Shown here: piece after piece, positions 53,839-62,812 of the stretch
Layout: each line of letters begins with the position of its first letter
Position numbering within the stretch: position 1 is the first letter of the stretch
Origin: Prevotella fusca JCM 17724
GTDB taxonomy: Bacteria; Bacteroidota; Bacteroidia; Bacteroidales; Bacteroidaceae
Direction: 5' to 3'
Length of the DNA: 64,000 nt
Assembly (NCBI RefSeq): GCF_001262015.1
Contig: NZ_CP012074.1
Coordinates: 1,339,001-1,403,000 of the forward strand
Notes under the pieces: generated by a model
Databases searched by the model: none
What the model was told of the DNA's origin: nothing
Seen by the model: the letters and a program-made list of their open reading frames with translations, nothing else
Translations under genes and position numbers: made by a program

Positions 53839-54177
53839 TTAGAACTTTGAAGGAGGTGCCCTGAGGCTGATGACTTCCACTTCCGGGCGTACACATGCCG
53901 TTACGCAGACAAGGAAGAGGAAACCGAGGAAGATGATAGCTACACCATCCAACTGGATGTTCGTAGCTTTCATGTAGTTGAAAAAGGCAAAATGACAGAT
54001 TGCGCAGTTGTCACCATTGTGGCTCTGACTGTGTTGACCGGTACTCTGATGACCGGCTGCAAGTTTCGTTTCAACCTGACATACATGCACAGACTTGACA
54101 ACCATTGGCAACATGAAGAGTGCCAACAGCAGCCATGCAATAAGCGTATGTCTTGTTTTCTGGTTCTGCTTAGCCAT
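53839..54177 (-). CDS. Small His/Cys-rich membrane protein upstream of the receptor
   Basis: This 112-residue protein has two hydrophobic segments (TLIAWLLLALFMLPMVV and AIIFLGFLFLVCVTACV) around a periplasmic loop rich in His (AGHQSTGQHSQSH) and with a CAICHF motif. It may bind a metal or heme, or chaperone metal to the receptor encoded 325 bp downstream; this is inference. A full consensus promoter lies 19 bp before the predicted leader. I do not recognise a named family. Confidence 0.7.
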   Translation of the reverse strand: MAKQNQKTRHTLIAWLLLALFMLPMVVKSVHVCQVETKLAAGHQSTGQHSQSHNGDNCAICHFAFFNYMKATNIQLDGVAIIFLGFLFLVCVTACVRPEVEVISLRAPPSKF

Positions 54178-54201
54178 TTATAAGCCTTTGAAATTCCTCG
54201 G

Positions 54202-54232
54202 CAAAGATATTTATTATTTTGTTACAAAGCAA
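54202..54232 (-). promoter_or_regulatory. Promoter of the small His/Cys-rich gene
   Basis: On the minus strand TTG (54232-54230), 20 bp, TATCTTTG (54209-54202). Confidence 0.75.
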
Positions 54233-54385
54233 GCAATAAGATTTCATTTTCACTATTATTAACGGAGAAGGTGGGCTGACAATATGCTGAAAATGTCTTT
54301 GCAATACATTATGATGAGTCCTAACGGTCTTTCTGACAAGGTCTTACTCTGTTGTTGAAGGCTTCGTTCCGGCAGAATCCTGAAA

Positions 54386-54432
54386 ACAATAATCCCCCAT
54401 CAGACCATATCCAGTCTGATGGGGGATTTATG
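54386..54432. terminator. Terminator of pnp
   Basis: A perfect 15-bp stem (54391-54405 with 54414-54428; AATCCCCCATCAGAC) lies 24 bp after the pnp stop codon. Confidence 0.88.
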
Positions 54433-54451
54433 GTTTTATGATGAACGACGA

Positions 54452-56707
54452 TTAAGCGTTGTTCTCAAAATCATTGTGTTCGCGGCGTGGACGACGCTCG
54501 TCATAACGACGCTCACCATCACGACGTGGACGACGGTCGCCACGTGGACGACGCTGTGGCTCTACATAACCTTCTGGTTTGTCAAGCAACACACGGCGTG
54601 AGAGCTTGTACTTGCCGGTCTTAGGGTCAATCTCGAGGAGCTTCACCTGCAGCTTGTCGCCTTCCTTGATACCTGCCTCTTCAACAGTCTCAAGACGCTT
54701 CCAGTCGATTTCAGAGATATGAAGCAAGCCGTCCTTGCCTGGCAGAATCTCTACGAAGCAGCCGTAAGGCATGATTGAACGTACTGTACCCTCGTAAACC
54801 TCACCAATCTCTGGAACGGCAACGATAGCCTTAATCTTACCAAGGGCGGCGTCGATTGAATCCTTGTTAGGTGCAGAAACCTGTACTTTACCAACACCAT
54901 CAGTCTCTTCGATAGTGATAGTAGCACCAGTATCTTCCTGCATCTGCTGGATAATCTTACCACCAGGACCGATAACAGCACCGATGAACTCCTTAGGAAT
55001 CTCCAGCTGAATGATACGTGGAACCTGTGGCTTCATCTCGGCACGTGGCTCAGCGATTGTCTCTGTCATAATGCCAAGGATGTGCTCACGGGCTGCCTTT
55101 GCCTGCATAAGTGCCTTCTCAAGAATCTCGAATGACAAGCCGTCACACTTGATATCCATCTGTGTTGCAGTCAGACCGTCCTTAGTACCGGTTGTCTTGA
55201 AGTCCATATCGCCCAAGTGGTCCTCATCACCGAGGATGTCGCTCAGTACGGCATACTTGTCTTCACCTGGGTTCTTGATAAGACCCATTGCGATACCTGA
55301 TACTGGCTTCTTCATCGGAACACCTGCATCCATCAATGCGAGTGTACCTGCACATACAGTAGCCATAGATGAAGAACCATTAGACTCGAGGATCTGACTT
55401 ACCAGACGAACTGTGTAAGGGAAGTCAGCAGGAATCTGACCCTTCAAACCACGCCATGCAAGGTGACCATGACCAATCTCGCGACGACCTACGCCACGCT
55501 GAGCCTTAGCCTCACCTGTACAGAATGGAGGGAAGTTATAGTGAAGGAGGAAACGCTGATAGCTCTTCTCCAAAACGTTATCAACCATCTTTTCGTCCAT
55601 CTTTGTACCGAGAGTACAAGTAGAGAGAGACATTGTTTCACCACGCTGGAAGAGCGAACTTCCGTGTGGCATCGGCAGTGTGTCAACCTCGCACCAGATA
55701 GGACGAATCTCATCTGTTGCACGACCGTCCATGCGCTTGCCTGTGTCAAGAACACTGCGGCGCATTGAGTCACGCTGAACATCTGCAAAGTAACGCTCAA
55801 TAAGTGTGTGTTTTTCTTCGAGGTCGTCTTCCGTGAGGTCTGTGTGGGCTGCGTCATAAGCCTCGATGAAATCGGACTTAATCTTGTCGTATGTCTCCTC
55901 ACGATGCTTCTTGTCGGTGTCTCCGCTCTGTGCCTGTGCATAGCAAGCGTCGTAAGTCTCCTTGCGAACCTGCTCACGCAGTTCCTCATCGTTGACCTCG
56001 TCTTCGTATGTACGTTTGACATCAGTACCGCAAGCCTTTGAAAGCTCTTCCTGCATTTCGCACATAGGCTTGATAGCCTCGTGCGCAGCCTTCAAGGCAC
56101 CGATAAGATCCTGCTCGGTAACCTCGTCCATCTCACCCTCAACCATCATGATGTTGTCCTTGGTTGCGCCGACCATGAGGTCCATGTCAGCTTCCTTCAT
56201 CTGCTCGAAGGTAGGGTTGATAACGTATTCGCCGTTAACACGTGCGACACGCACCTCTGAAGTAGGATATTCGATAGGGATGTCTGAAGCAGCAAGTGCT
56301 GCAGATGCTGCCAGTCCAGCGAGTGCATCAGGCTGGTCAACGCCGTCAGCTGACAGCAACATTACCTGTACATAAACTTCGCAGTGATAATCTGATGGGA
56401 AAAGTGGACGAAGAACACGGTCCACAAGGCGTGATGTTAGGATTTCGTCGTCATTGGCTTTGCCTTCGCGCTTGGTGAAACCACCCGGGTAACGACCTGC
56501 GGCAGCATACTGCTCGCGATAATCAACTTGCAAAGGCATGAAGTCTGTGCCCGGAACTGCCTCTTTAGCTGCACAAACAGTGGCGAGAAGTACTGTGTTA
56601 CCCATGCGGAGAACCGCTGCGCCATCGGCCTGCTTTGCAACCTTTCCGGTTTCAATTGAGATGGTTCTTCCATCTGGCAATTGAACTGTTTTCGTAATTA
56701 CGTTCAT
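54452..56707 (-). CDS. pnp: Polyribonucleotide nucleotidyltransferase (PNPase)
   Basis: This 751-residue enzyme degrades RNA 3'-5' with phosphate. Two RNase PH domains (about 1-220 and 330-560) flank a helical linker that here holds an acidic insert ([20 protein letters not shown]). A KH domain ([19 protein letters not shown]) and an S1 domain ([20 protein letters not shown]) follow. The tail is basic and Arg-rich ([19 protein letters not shown]). Length is slightly above the E. coli enzyme (711). It is a single gene with its own promoter and terminator. Confidence 0.97.
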   Translation of the reverse strand: MNVITKTVQLPDGRTISIETGKVAKQADGAAVLRMGNTVLLATVCAAKEAVPGTDFMPLQVDYREQYAAAGRYPGGFTKREGKANDDEILTSRLVDRVLRPLFPSDYHCEVYVQVMLLSADGVDQPDALAGLAASAALAASDIPIEYPTSEVRVARVNGEYVINPTFEQMKEADMDLMVGATKDNIMMVEGEMDEVTEQDLIGALKAAHEAIKPMCEMQEELSKACGTDVKRTYEDEVNDEELREQVRKETYDACYAQAQSGDTDKKHREETYDKIKSDFIEAYDAAHTDLTEDDLEEKHTLIERYFADVQRDSMRRSVLDTGKRMDGRATDEIRPIWCEVDTLPMPHGSSLFQRGETMSLSTCTLGTKMDEKMVDNVLEKSYQRFLLHYNFPPFCTGEAKAQRGVGRREIGHGHLAWRGLKGQIPADFPYTVRLVSQILESNGSSSMATVCAGTLALMDAGVPMKKPVSGIAMGLIKNPGEDKYAVLSDILGDEDHLGDMDFKTTGTKDGLTATQMDIKCDGLSFEILEKALMQAKAAREHILGIMTETIAEPRAEMKPQVPRIIQLEIPKEFIGAVIGPGGKIIQQMQEDTGATITIEETDGVGKVQVSAPNKDSIDAALGKIKAIVAVPEIGEVYEGTVRSIMPYGCFVEILPGKDGLLHISEIDWKRLETVEEAGIKEGDKLQVKLLEIDPKTGKYKLSRRVLLDKPEGYVEPQRRPRGDRRPRRDGERRYDERRPRREHNDFENNA

Positions 56708-56824
56708 CTAAAATTTTAAAATACTTATTGTTTTGACCAACATCTTAGGGAACCAAAAGTGGTAACTCTGGGCAAGGCTCGAATGCCTTGACGTTTACCT
56801 TCTCACGCGTCCCGAAAATTTAAT
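56708..56824 (-). promoter_or_regulatory. Structured leader of pnp
   Basis: The predicted 117-nt leader holds the hairpin CAAGGC-ATTCGA-GCCTTG (56792-56775) and further short stems. In E. coli, PNPase controls its own mRNA through a leader hairpin; a similar loop is possible here but unproven. Confidence 0.4.
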
Positions 56825-56829
56825 CCGTG

Positions 56830-56860
56830 CAAATTTACCGATTATATATGTAACACACAA
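56830..56860 (-). promoter_or_regulatory. Promoter of pnp
   Basis: On the minus strand TTG (56860-56858), 20 bp, TAAATTTG (56837-56830). Confidence 0.75.
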
Positions 56861-57074
56861 ATAAATATGGATTTATTTTAGTTCTGATAATTATCGGATG
56901 TTAAAACGTTTATACAAACTTTCTTCCTCTTTTGGCATCATCTTTTCCTCTTTTTGCATAACTTCATGTCTCTTAACCGACAAATATACCTTCTTCAAAG
57001 GATATTGTTTGATATTTAAAACAGCCTCTTTCTCATCGTTCAGAAGCTCATTTCTTAAAGCATTAAGCGTCCTT

Positions 57075-57174
57075 TTCCGAATTATTTTCATGAAGAGAAA
57101 TATTTTTTTTCATGAAAATAATTATTTTTCTTCATGAAAAAAAATATTTATTTGCGTGAAAAGAATTCGCCAAC
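57075..57174. repeat. 22-bp array of TTCATGAA-type palindromes, copy 3 (4 units)
   Basis: Unit centres lie at 57089, 57111, 57133 and 57155, exact 22-bp steps. The ends are inverted (GAATTATTTTC at the left, GAAAAGAATTC at the right). It is in the divergent region between pnp and the hybrid sensor gene. Confidence 0.88.
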
Positions 57175-57286
57175 TGTGGTTTTCTTCATTGCAGTAGGTT
57201 CTGTTAGTCTAAATAATAGATGCGGTGAAAGATGATTAACAACTGTTTATCGCCACTTTTTACACGCATAATTACTTATCTATTAC

Positions 57287-57317
57287 TTGCAAATAAAAAA
57301 GAAAGAATGTATCTTTG
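57287..57317 (+). promoter_or_regulatory. Promoter of the hybrid two-component regulator
   Basis: TTG (57287-57289), 20 bp, TATCTTTG (57310-57317). Confidence 0.78.
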
Positions 57318-57356
57318 TTGCAGTAAAATGTAATTGAACACAATCTTTTGACGGTT

Positions 57357-59999
57357 ATGCAGATGAAACAACACCTATATATCATGCTTCTTATATTGCT
57401 GCTTTCGGCGTGCTCGGGTAACAACGGAAAGAAGTATGTCATCGGTGTGTCGCAATGTTCAGAGGACATCTGGCGCGATAAGCTCAACAACGAGCTTGTG
57501 ATGAGTACCTATCAGTATGACAACGTAACACTGAAGTTTGCTTCTGCTAATGATAATGATAAGCTGCAGAAACAGCAGATTGAGCAGTTTATAAAGGAAG
57601 GTATCAGCCTGCTCATTGTTTCACCTAACCAGATTCATACCATTTCATCGGTCATCGACAAGGCTTACGATGCCGGTATTCCCGTAATTCTTTTTGACCG
57701 CAAGACTGATTCCGGGAAGTACACTGCCTTTATGGGAGCTGATAACTATGAGGCTGGGCACGAGATGGGACAGTTCATAGCGCAACAGCTTGGTGGTAAA
57801 GGAAACGTTGTTGAGATAGGCGGACTGAAGGGGTCCTCACCTTCCATTGAGCGTGACCGTGGCTTTACGGACGCCATGAAGGCTTATCCTGGTATTCGGA
57901 TTGTAGACCGTCGTTATGCCGACTGGCTGAAGAATCGTGGCGAAGCCGTTATGGACAGCATGCTCAGGCAGTGCATGGAGATTGATTATGTCTTTGCACA
58001 GAATGACCGTATGGCTGTCGGTGCCCTGCAGGCAGCGGAGAAGCATGGGGTGAAGGACTTGAAGTTTGTCGGTATTGATGCCCTTCCCGTTCCCGGTGGT
58101 GGTATGGAGAGCGTGCGTGATGGCAGGTTGATGGCTTCCTATATCTATCCAACCCGTGGCGACCTCGTCATGCAGCTGGCATTGAACATCTTGGAAAAGA
58201 AGCCCTACAAGCGTGACAACTACCTGAAAGGCACACTTGTGACGAGCAACAATGCCAATGCCCTGCTCCTTCAGAATGAGGAAATCATGAAACAGACAGC
58301 ACGGCTCCAGTCGCTGCATGGCAAGGTGGATAACTATTTGGCACAGTATAACCACCAGAAGGTCTACCTCGTTCTGTTCAGCATTATCGTCTTGCTGCTC
58401 GTGGGTATCATGATCTACGTCTACCGAAGCATCGTTGCACGGCATCGGATAGAGGAAGAAACTGTTGCAGCCAAGCTGCAGTTCTTTACCAATATCAGCC
58501 ATGAACTGCGCACACCGCTGACGCTGATTGCCGACCCTGTTGACTATATCATCCATGACAGCAACCTGAATGCGCAGCAGAGGGATATGCTTCAGATAGT
58601 CCAACGTAATGTGGCTGTGCTGACCCGTCTGGTCAGTGAGATCCTTGACTTCCGCAAGGTGCAGAACGGAAAGATGAAACTGCATCTGTCTGACTTCGAC
58701 CTTGCGGAGAGTATGCGGCAGTGGTTCAGTCTTTTTGCCACCTCTGCACAGAAGAAGAACATCAGCCTGCAGCTTGAAGTCCCGGAGGCTCTATCCATGC
58801 GTGCCGACCATGACAAGCTGGAGCGTATCTGCTATAACCTCTTGACCAATGCAATGAAGTACACGCCCAACGGGGGCAGGATTACCTTTGCTGCATCCGT
58901 GGAAGGAGACAAGGTAAGGATAACGGTAAGCGACAACGGTATAGGTATTGCGCACGACGAACAGCCCTATATCTTCAATCGGTTCTATCAGGCAAAGAAT
59001 GCGGAACATGGAACTGGAATCGGACTGGCACTTGTCAAGGCATTCACTGAACTGCATCATGGACTGGCAACGGTGGAAAGCAGGGAGGGAGAAGGCAGCA
59101 GATTCATCATTACCATGCCGCTCCGTCAGGCAGGAGAATTGAGCAGCTCAAGGTCGGAACAGGCTTTTTCGCCTGTCGTTGAGACGGTTGCAGATGAGGA
59201 TGTGCCTAATCAGGCACGCCATATTGACGACCTTGTGCTGCCCGATGAGACTGCCCGTCCCGAGGTGCTGGTCATTGATGACAACAGCGACATCCGTGCC
59301 TATCTCCGCACAGCACTATCATCTATATATAAGGTGAGCGAAGCCATTGATGGTAAGAGTGGGCTGGAAATGGCAAGGCGGATAGTACCCGACCTTATCA
59401 TCTCCGATATTATGATGCCTGTCATGGATGGACTGGAGTTCTGCAGTCAGCTGAAACAGGACAAGGCCATCAGCCACATCCCTGTCATCCTGCTCACAGC
59501 ACGCAGTCTTGACGACCAGCGTGTCGAGGGATATGAGCATGGTGCAGATGCCTATATATCCAAACCCTTCTCCCTCCGGCTGCTTCTTTCGCGTATTGAC
59601 AACCTTATTCAGAGTAGGAAAAAACTCAGCCAGCTTTTCTCAAACAGCGATGAAAACGATGTTTTCGAGAAGCTGTCGAACGAAACAGACAAGACTTTCA
59701 TCACCCAGCTGCGCAAGATAATTCAGGATAATCTTGGTGACAGCGAGTTTAATGTGGAGAGATTCGGCGATGAAATCGGGCTTTCCCGCGTCCAGCTCTA
59801 TCGCAAAGTAAAGGCTCTGACAGGTCATTCTCCTGTTGAAATGCTCCGTAAAGCTCGCCTCATGCGTGCCCGTCATCTGCTCCAGACAACCGATAAGTCG
59901 GTGTCAGAGGTGGCGTATGCTGTAGGTTTCTCTACTCCAAGTTACTTCTCAAAGTGCTATAAGGAGGAGTTTGACTTGCAGCCTGCACAGGAACGATAA
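57357..59999 (+). CDS. Hybrid two-component system sensor-regulator with sugar-binding domain
   Basis: This protein of 880 residues joins sensor and regulator in one chain. A lipoprotein-like signal (LLLSACSGN) is followed by a periplasmic sugar-binding domain of the ribose-binding type (about 28-300), a membrane segment (about 335-358), a histidine kinase with the phospho-His in FFTNISHELRTPL (about 381), an ATPase domain (NAMKYTPNGG, VSDNGIGI), a receiver (VLVIDDNSDIRAYL, phospho-Asp in IISDIMMP) and an AraC-type helix-turn-helix. This plan matches the Bacteroides fructan sensor BT1754, which binds fructose. A GH32 gene downstream supports a fructan signal. Start ATG 57357 (57363 also possible); the TTG at 57348 is less likely. 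Confidence 0.93.
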   Translation: MQMKQHLYIMLLILLLSACSGNNGKKYVIGVSQCSEDIWRDKLNNELVMSTYQYDNVTLKFASANDNDKLQKQQIEQFIKEGISLLIVSPNQIHTISSVIDKAYDAGIPVILFDRKTDSGKYTAFMGADNYEAGHEMGQFIAQQLGGKGNVVEIGGLKGSSPSIERDRGFTDAMKAYPGIRIVDRRYADWLKNRGEAVMDSMLRQCMEIDYVFAQNDRMAVGALQAAEKHGVKDLKFVGIDALPVPGGGMESVRDGRLMASYIYPTRGDLVMQLALNILEKKPYKRDNYLKGTLVTSNNANALLLQNEEIMKQTARLQSLHGKVDNYLAQYNHQKVYLVLFSIIVLLLVGIMIYVYRSIVARHRIEEETVAAKLQFFTNISHELRTPLTLIADPVDYIIHDSNLNAQQRDMLQIVQRNVAVLTRLVSEILDFRKVQNGKMKLHLSDFDLAESMRQWFSLFATSAQKKNISLQLEVPEALSMRADHDKLERICYNLLTNAMKYTPNGGRITFAASVEGDKVRITVSDNGIGIAHDEQPYIFNRFYQAKNAEHGTGIGLALVKAFTELHHGLATVESREGEGSRFIITMPLRQAGELSSSRSEQAFSPVVETVADEDVPNQARHIDDLVLPDETARPEVLVIDDNSDIRAYLRTALSSIYKVSEAIDGKSGLEMARRIVPDLIISDIMMPVMDGLEFCSQLKQDKAISHIPVILLTARSLDDQRVEGYEHGADAYISKPFSLRLLLSRIDNLIQSRKKLSQLFSNSDENDVFEKLSNETDKTFITQLRKIIQDNLGDSEFNVERFGDEIGLSRVQLYRKVKALTGHSPVEMLRKARLMRARHLLQTTDKSVSEVAYAVGFSTPSYFSKCYKEEFDLQPAQER

Positions 60000-60114
60000 C
60001 GACCATATATCAGCCACATACAACAAAACGTTCACAGGATAGAACGAATGTTTCGCAGACACAATATTTGCAGTCTATGAACGGATTTTGCGCCACACTA
60101 TTAGTTTCTCATTG

Positions 60115-60122
60115 TAATTTTG
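60115..60122 (+). promoter_or_regulatory. -7 promoter box of the barrel-protein gene
   Basis: TAATTTTG fits TAnnTTTG and lies 72 bp before the start codon. The nearest TTTG is 24 bp upstream, too far, so activation by the hybrid regulator is plausible. Confidence 0.45.
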
Positions 60123-60194
60123 CACCGTAGTTAGTTACCTGAAAGGAAGAAGAGACTGCAACTTAGAATATTCACATTACTAAACAATTTAATT

Positions 60195-62507
60195 ATGGTC
60201 AACTTTTATCATCTTTCATTACGCTTAGGTGCGTTATTGTTAGCCACTTTGCCTGCCTTCTCTATTGTCAGTGCTCAGGATGACAACAGTAACAAGAAGG
60301 ATAACGGGAACAAGGAGGAGAGCAATCGTAACGTGATGTTGAACGCTGCCAGTGCCAACGGTCCACGTGAGATACAGATTGGTCTGCCTTCTGCTGATGT
60401 CAATGTGCTTGAGAACGGTTTGCCGGTTACCTATGCAACCAATCCCCGCAGCGTCAATTCTCTTTGGCGTGGCGATGCCAGTCTGAGTCATCAGGGATTG
60501 CTGAAGATAGCTGAAACTGCCATTACAACCGGCAATATCGGTTATGCTGTCAACTCTTTCACACAGTTGGGGCAGGATGGTTTCCACGGAACACTCAACT
60601 ACAAGACCAATCATTTCGGCTTGCAGGAAATGTCGTTGAACCTGAATGGTTCGTTAGGAAATGGCTGGTACTACAGCGGAAGCATGTATCAGAACAGCGA
60701 TCCCGGTACGTTTAAGATCAAGAGTTCGCAGAACCAGGACCGCACACAGATTTACAAGGCAGCCATCACGAAGCGTTATGCCGGTAACAAAGGCGAGCTT
60801 ACGGCTATGTACAGCTATAGCAACAGCCATCCTGTCTATACTTACGCCACACAGTCCGCACCGTTTATCTATGTCGGTGACGGTAGCGTGAAGGAGTATG
60901 GCGACTTCAAGCTCGGTACGACTTCCTATCTGCCTGTGGATGCGAACATTACCTATCGGGATATGCGTGACGGTCAGTTGAAGAGTATTTCCCTCTATGA
61001 TGCCATCGCCAATCGCAGCAGTCAGATTTCATTGATGAACAACTACGATTTTGGTAACGGACTCTCTTGGAAGGCAATGGCACGCTTTGATCATGGTCAT
61101 GCTGCTTTGGTTTATCAGACTCCGATGTCGCTGATTAACACGAAAGCACCAGGTTTCGTCAACAATTATATGCAGTATGGCATTGATGGAAGTCAGTCGC
61201 TTTATAATGGTGAGTATGTCCAGACCCGTATGTCCTGTCTGAACTCTGGCGATGTCAACGAATTCCTCTTCACTTCAGAGCTTTCAAAGAAGTTCCGCAA
61301 ATCAACACTGCGTGTAGGTGTCAACGAGTGGTACTATCACATTGATTATACATCTAATACAACGATGTACGACCAGAGCGTTCCTTCTGATGGAAGCTAT
61401 GCTGTACGACTCTATGATGCTGGCAAGCGCACGTCCTTCTTCTATGATTATAACAAGAACGCATCCGAATTCTACCGTGGTCATGAAAACAAGACTGCCC
61501 TTTACTTCACCCATGACTGGGACATTCTCCCACAGTTGAATCTCTACTATGGTGCCCGTGTAGAGCTGCAGAAACTCAAGGGCGAGAACCTTGCAGTGAA
61601 GAATGCAGCTGGTGATTACGTCGGACGATTTACCGATTACCATCTCGGGGCTACTGCTGCCGACGGCACGAAGATAACCCCAGTACCATTGGATTACAGC
61701 TGGTTCAACTACGACCTCGCCCTTGCTGCAACCTATAAGGTAAACAAGCATTTTGGACTGACGGGTGATTTCACCTATATCGTTCAGCATCCGAAGTTCG
61801 AGGCTTTCTCTCCGGCGACACTCCCTAACACTGACAAGATTTCTGTTCCTCTCGGGCGTGTAGGTTTTTACTACAATAACTCGTGGATGAGCCTCACCTC
61901 TCTCTTCTCTTACATCTCAAAGACAAACAACAACTCTACGCTTAATCTTCAGCACGGAAGCGAGATTATGGCTGCACCACTTACTTATGACATACAGACC
62001 ATCGGCTGGACTACCGACGTGGTTGCCCATCCGGTAAAGGGGCTTGACGTTCACTTCCTCTTCACTTATCAGCGTCCTACATACAAGAAGTATGAAACTT
62101 CGGTTACCTTCGCTGATGGATATGTCGGCAGTATCAATGCTACTGGCAACATCGTAGCTGAAATTCCAAGAGTGCTCATCGAGTTTGACCCGAGTTACAT
62201 GGTTACGAAGGACATCAAGCTATGGACCAGTTTCCGTTATTTCAGCAAGACCTACGCCAATATCAACGATGCCTACTATTTCAACGGACACTGGGAAACA
62301 TTCGGAGGTGTGAACTGGCAGGTTAACAAGCGACTGGCTTTAGGCTGTACAGTAGTGAACTTCCTCAATCAGACAGGTGCCAAGGGTAGTATTGCCGGTG
62401 CAGAACTTATCACCAAGGATGAAGCCAAGAACATCAAGAACCAGCTGATGACAGGTAGCTATCTCCGTCCTTTCACAGTTGAGTTTACCGCTTCTCTCAA
62501 GTTCTAA
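60195..62507 (+). CDS. TonB-receptor-like outer-membrane barrel of the fructan locus
   Basis: This 770-residue protein has a signal peptide (cleavage near IVSAQD, residue 28) and a short polar linker (NSNKKDNGNKEESN). A region with IQIGLPSADVNVLENGLPV replaces the usual carboxypeptidase-like domain and TonB box. A barrel of many strands runs to LRPFTVEFTASLKF, ending in Phe. The plug signature of SusC proteins is not evident. It sits between the hybrid sensor and GH32, so it probably takes up fructan fragments or sucrose. No SusD gene accompanies it. The family assignment is moderate. Confidence 0.75.
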   Translation: MVNFYHLSLRLGALLLATLPAFSIVSAQDDNSNKKDNGNKEESNRNVMLNAASANGPREIQIGLPSADVNVLENGLPVTYATNPRSVNSLWRGDASLSHQGLLKIAETAITTGNIGYAVNSFTQLGQDGFHGTLNYKTNHFGLQEMSLNLNGSLGNGWYYSGSMYQNSDPGTFKIKSSQNQDRTQIYKAAITKRYAGNKGELTAMYSYSNSHPVYTYATQSAPFIYVGDGSVKEYGDFKLGTTSYLPVDANITYRDMRDGQLKSISLYDAIANRSSQISLMNNYDFGNGLSWKAMARFDHGHAALVYQTPMSLINTKAPGFVNNYMQYGIDGSQSLYNGEYVQTRMSCLNSGDVNEFLFTSELSKKFRKSTLRVGVNEWYYHIDYTSNTTMYDQSVPSDGSYAVRLYDAGKRTSFFYDYNKNASEFYRGHENKTALYFTHDWDILPQLNLYYGARVELQKLKGENLAVKNAAGDYVGRFTDYHLGATAADGTKITPVPLDYSWFNYDLALAATYKVNKHFGLTGDFTYIVQHPKFEAFSPATLPNTDKISVPLGRVGFYYNNSWMSLTSLFSYISKTNNNSTLNLQHGSEIMAAPLTYDIQTIGWTTDVVAHPVKGLDVHFLFTYQRPTYKKYETSVTFADGYVGSINATGNIVAEIPRVLIEFDPSYMVTKDIKLWTSFRYFSKTYANINDAYYFNGHWETFGGVNWQVNKRLALGCTVVNFLNQTGAKGSIAGAELITKDEAKNIKNQLMTGSYLRPFTVEFTASLKF

Positions 62508-62544
62508 GACGCTTAACTGCCTACGCTTCTGGGTTATTCGGATT

Positions 62545-62676
62545 GTTACCAGGTTTTGGTGACTTTGTTACCAAGCACTGGTAATACGTCTACAAAGCGT
62601 TTGTAATGCTTCTACAAAGCGTTTGTAACATGTGTACAAAGCGTTTGTAATATAGTTACCAGATGCTGGGAATATA
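62545..62676. repeat. 22-bp array of TACMA-N5-TKGTA palindromes (6 units)
   Basis: Six 22-bp units begin at 62545, 62567, 62589, 62611, 62633 and 62655. The outer units carry TTACCA-N5-TGG and the middle three carry TACAAAGCGTTTGTA, so each unit has a palindrome at the same place. The step is exact throughout. The array lies in the 305-bp gap between the barrel gene and GH32. Confidence 0.9.
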
Positions 62677-62756
62677 TGAATAATCAGTTGTTGGCAGGTG
62701 GATTGTTGACATCTTGCACTCAAGAACATATCAGAAATAAGAGTAAAATATTATCC

Positions 62757-62796
62757 GGCATGTTCCATAAGTTCCAATTCCTGATTGGAACATGCC
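62757..62796 (+). promoter_or_regulatory. Competing hairpins before the GH32 start codon
   Basis: GGCATGTTCC (62757-62766) pairs perfectly with GGAACATGCC (62787-62796), while GTTCCAAT (62771-62778) pairs with ATTGGAAC (62784-62791). The stems share bases 62787-62791, so they exclude each other in part. The structure ends 16 bp before the ATG. Confidence 0.55.
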
Positions 62797-62812
62797 ATAA
62801 CTAAAAACAGCT

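Noticed and set aside
56891..57091. 66-residue open frame on the minus strand with a Lys/Glu-rich product
   Set aside because: Its start lies inside the TTCATGAA array, it covers no promoter-proximal position, and its composition follows from AT-rich DNA. I could not support it as a gene.
2668..62676. 22-bp and 43-bp arrays as CRISPR arrays
   Set aside because: The units are contiguous or nearly so, with no unique spacers between constant repeats, and no cas gene is visible.
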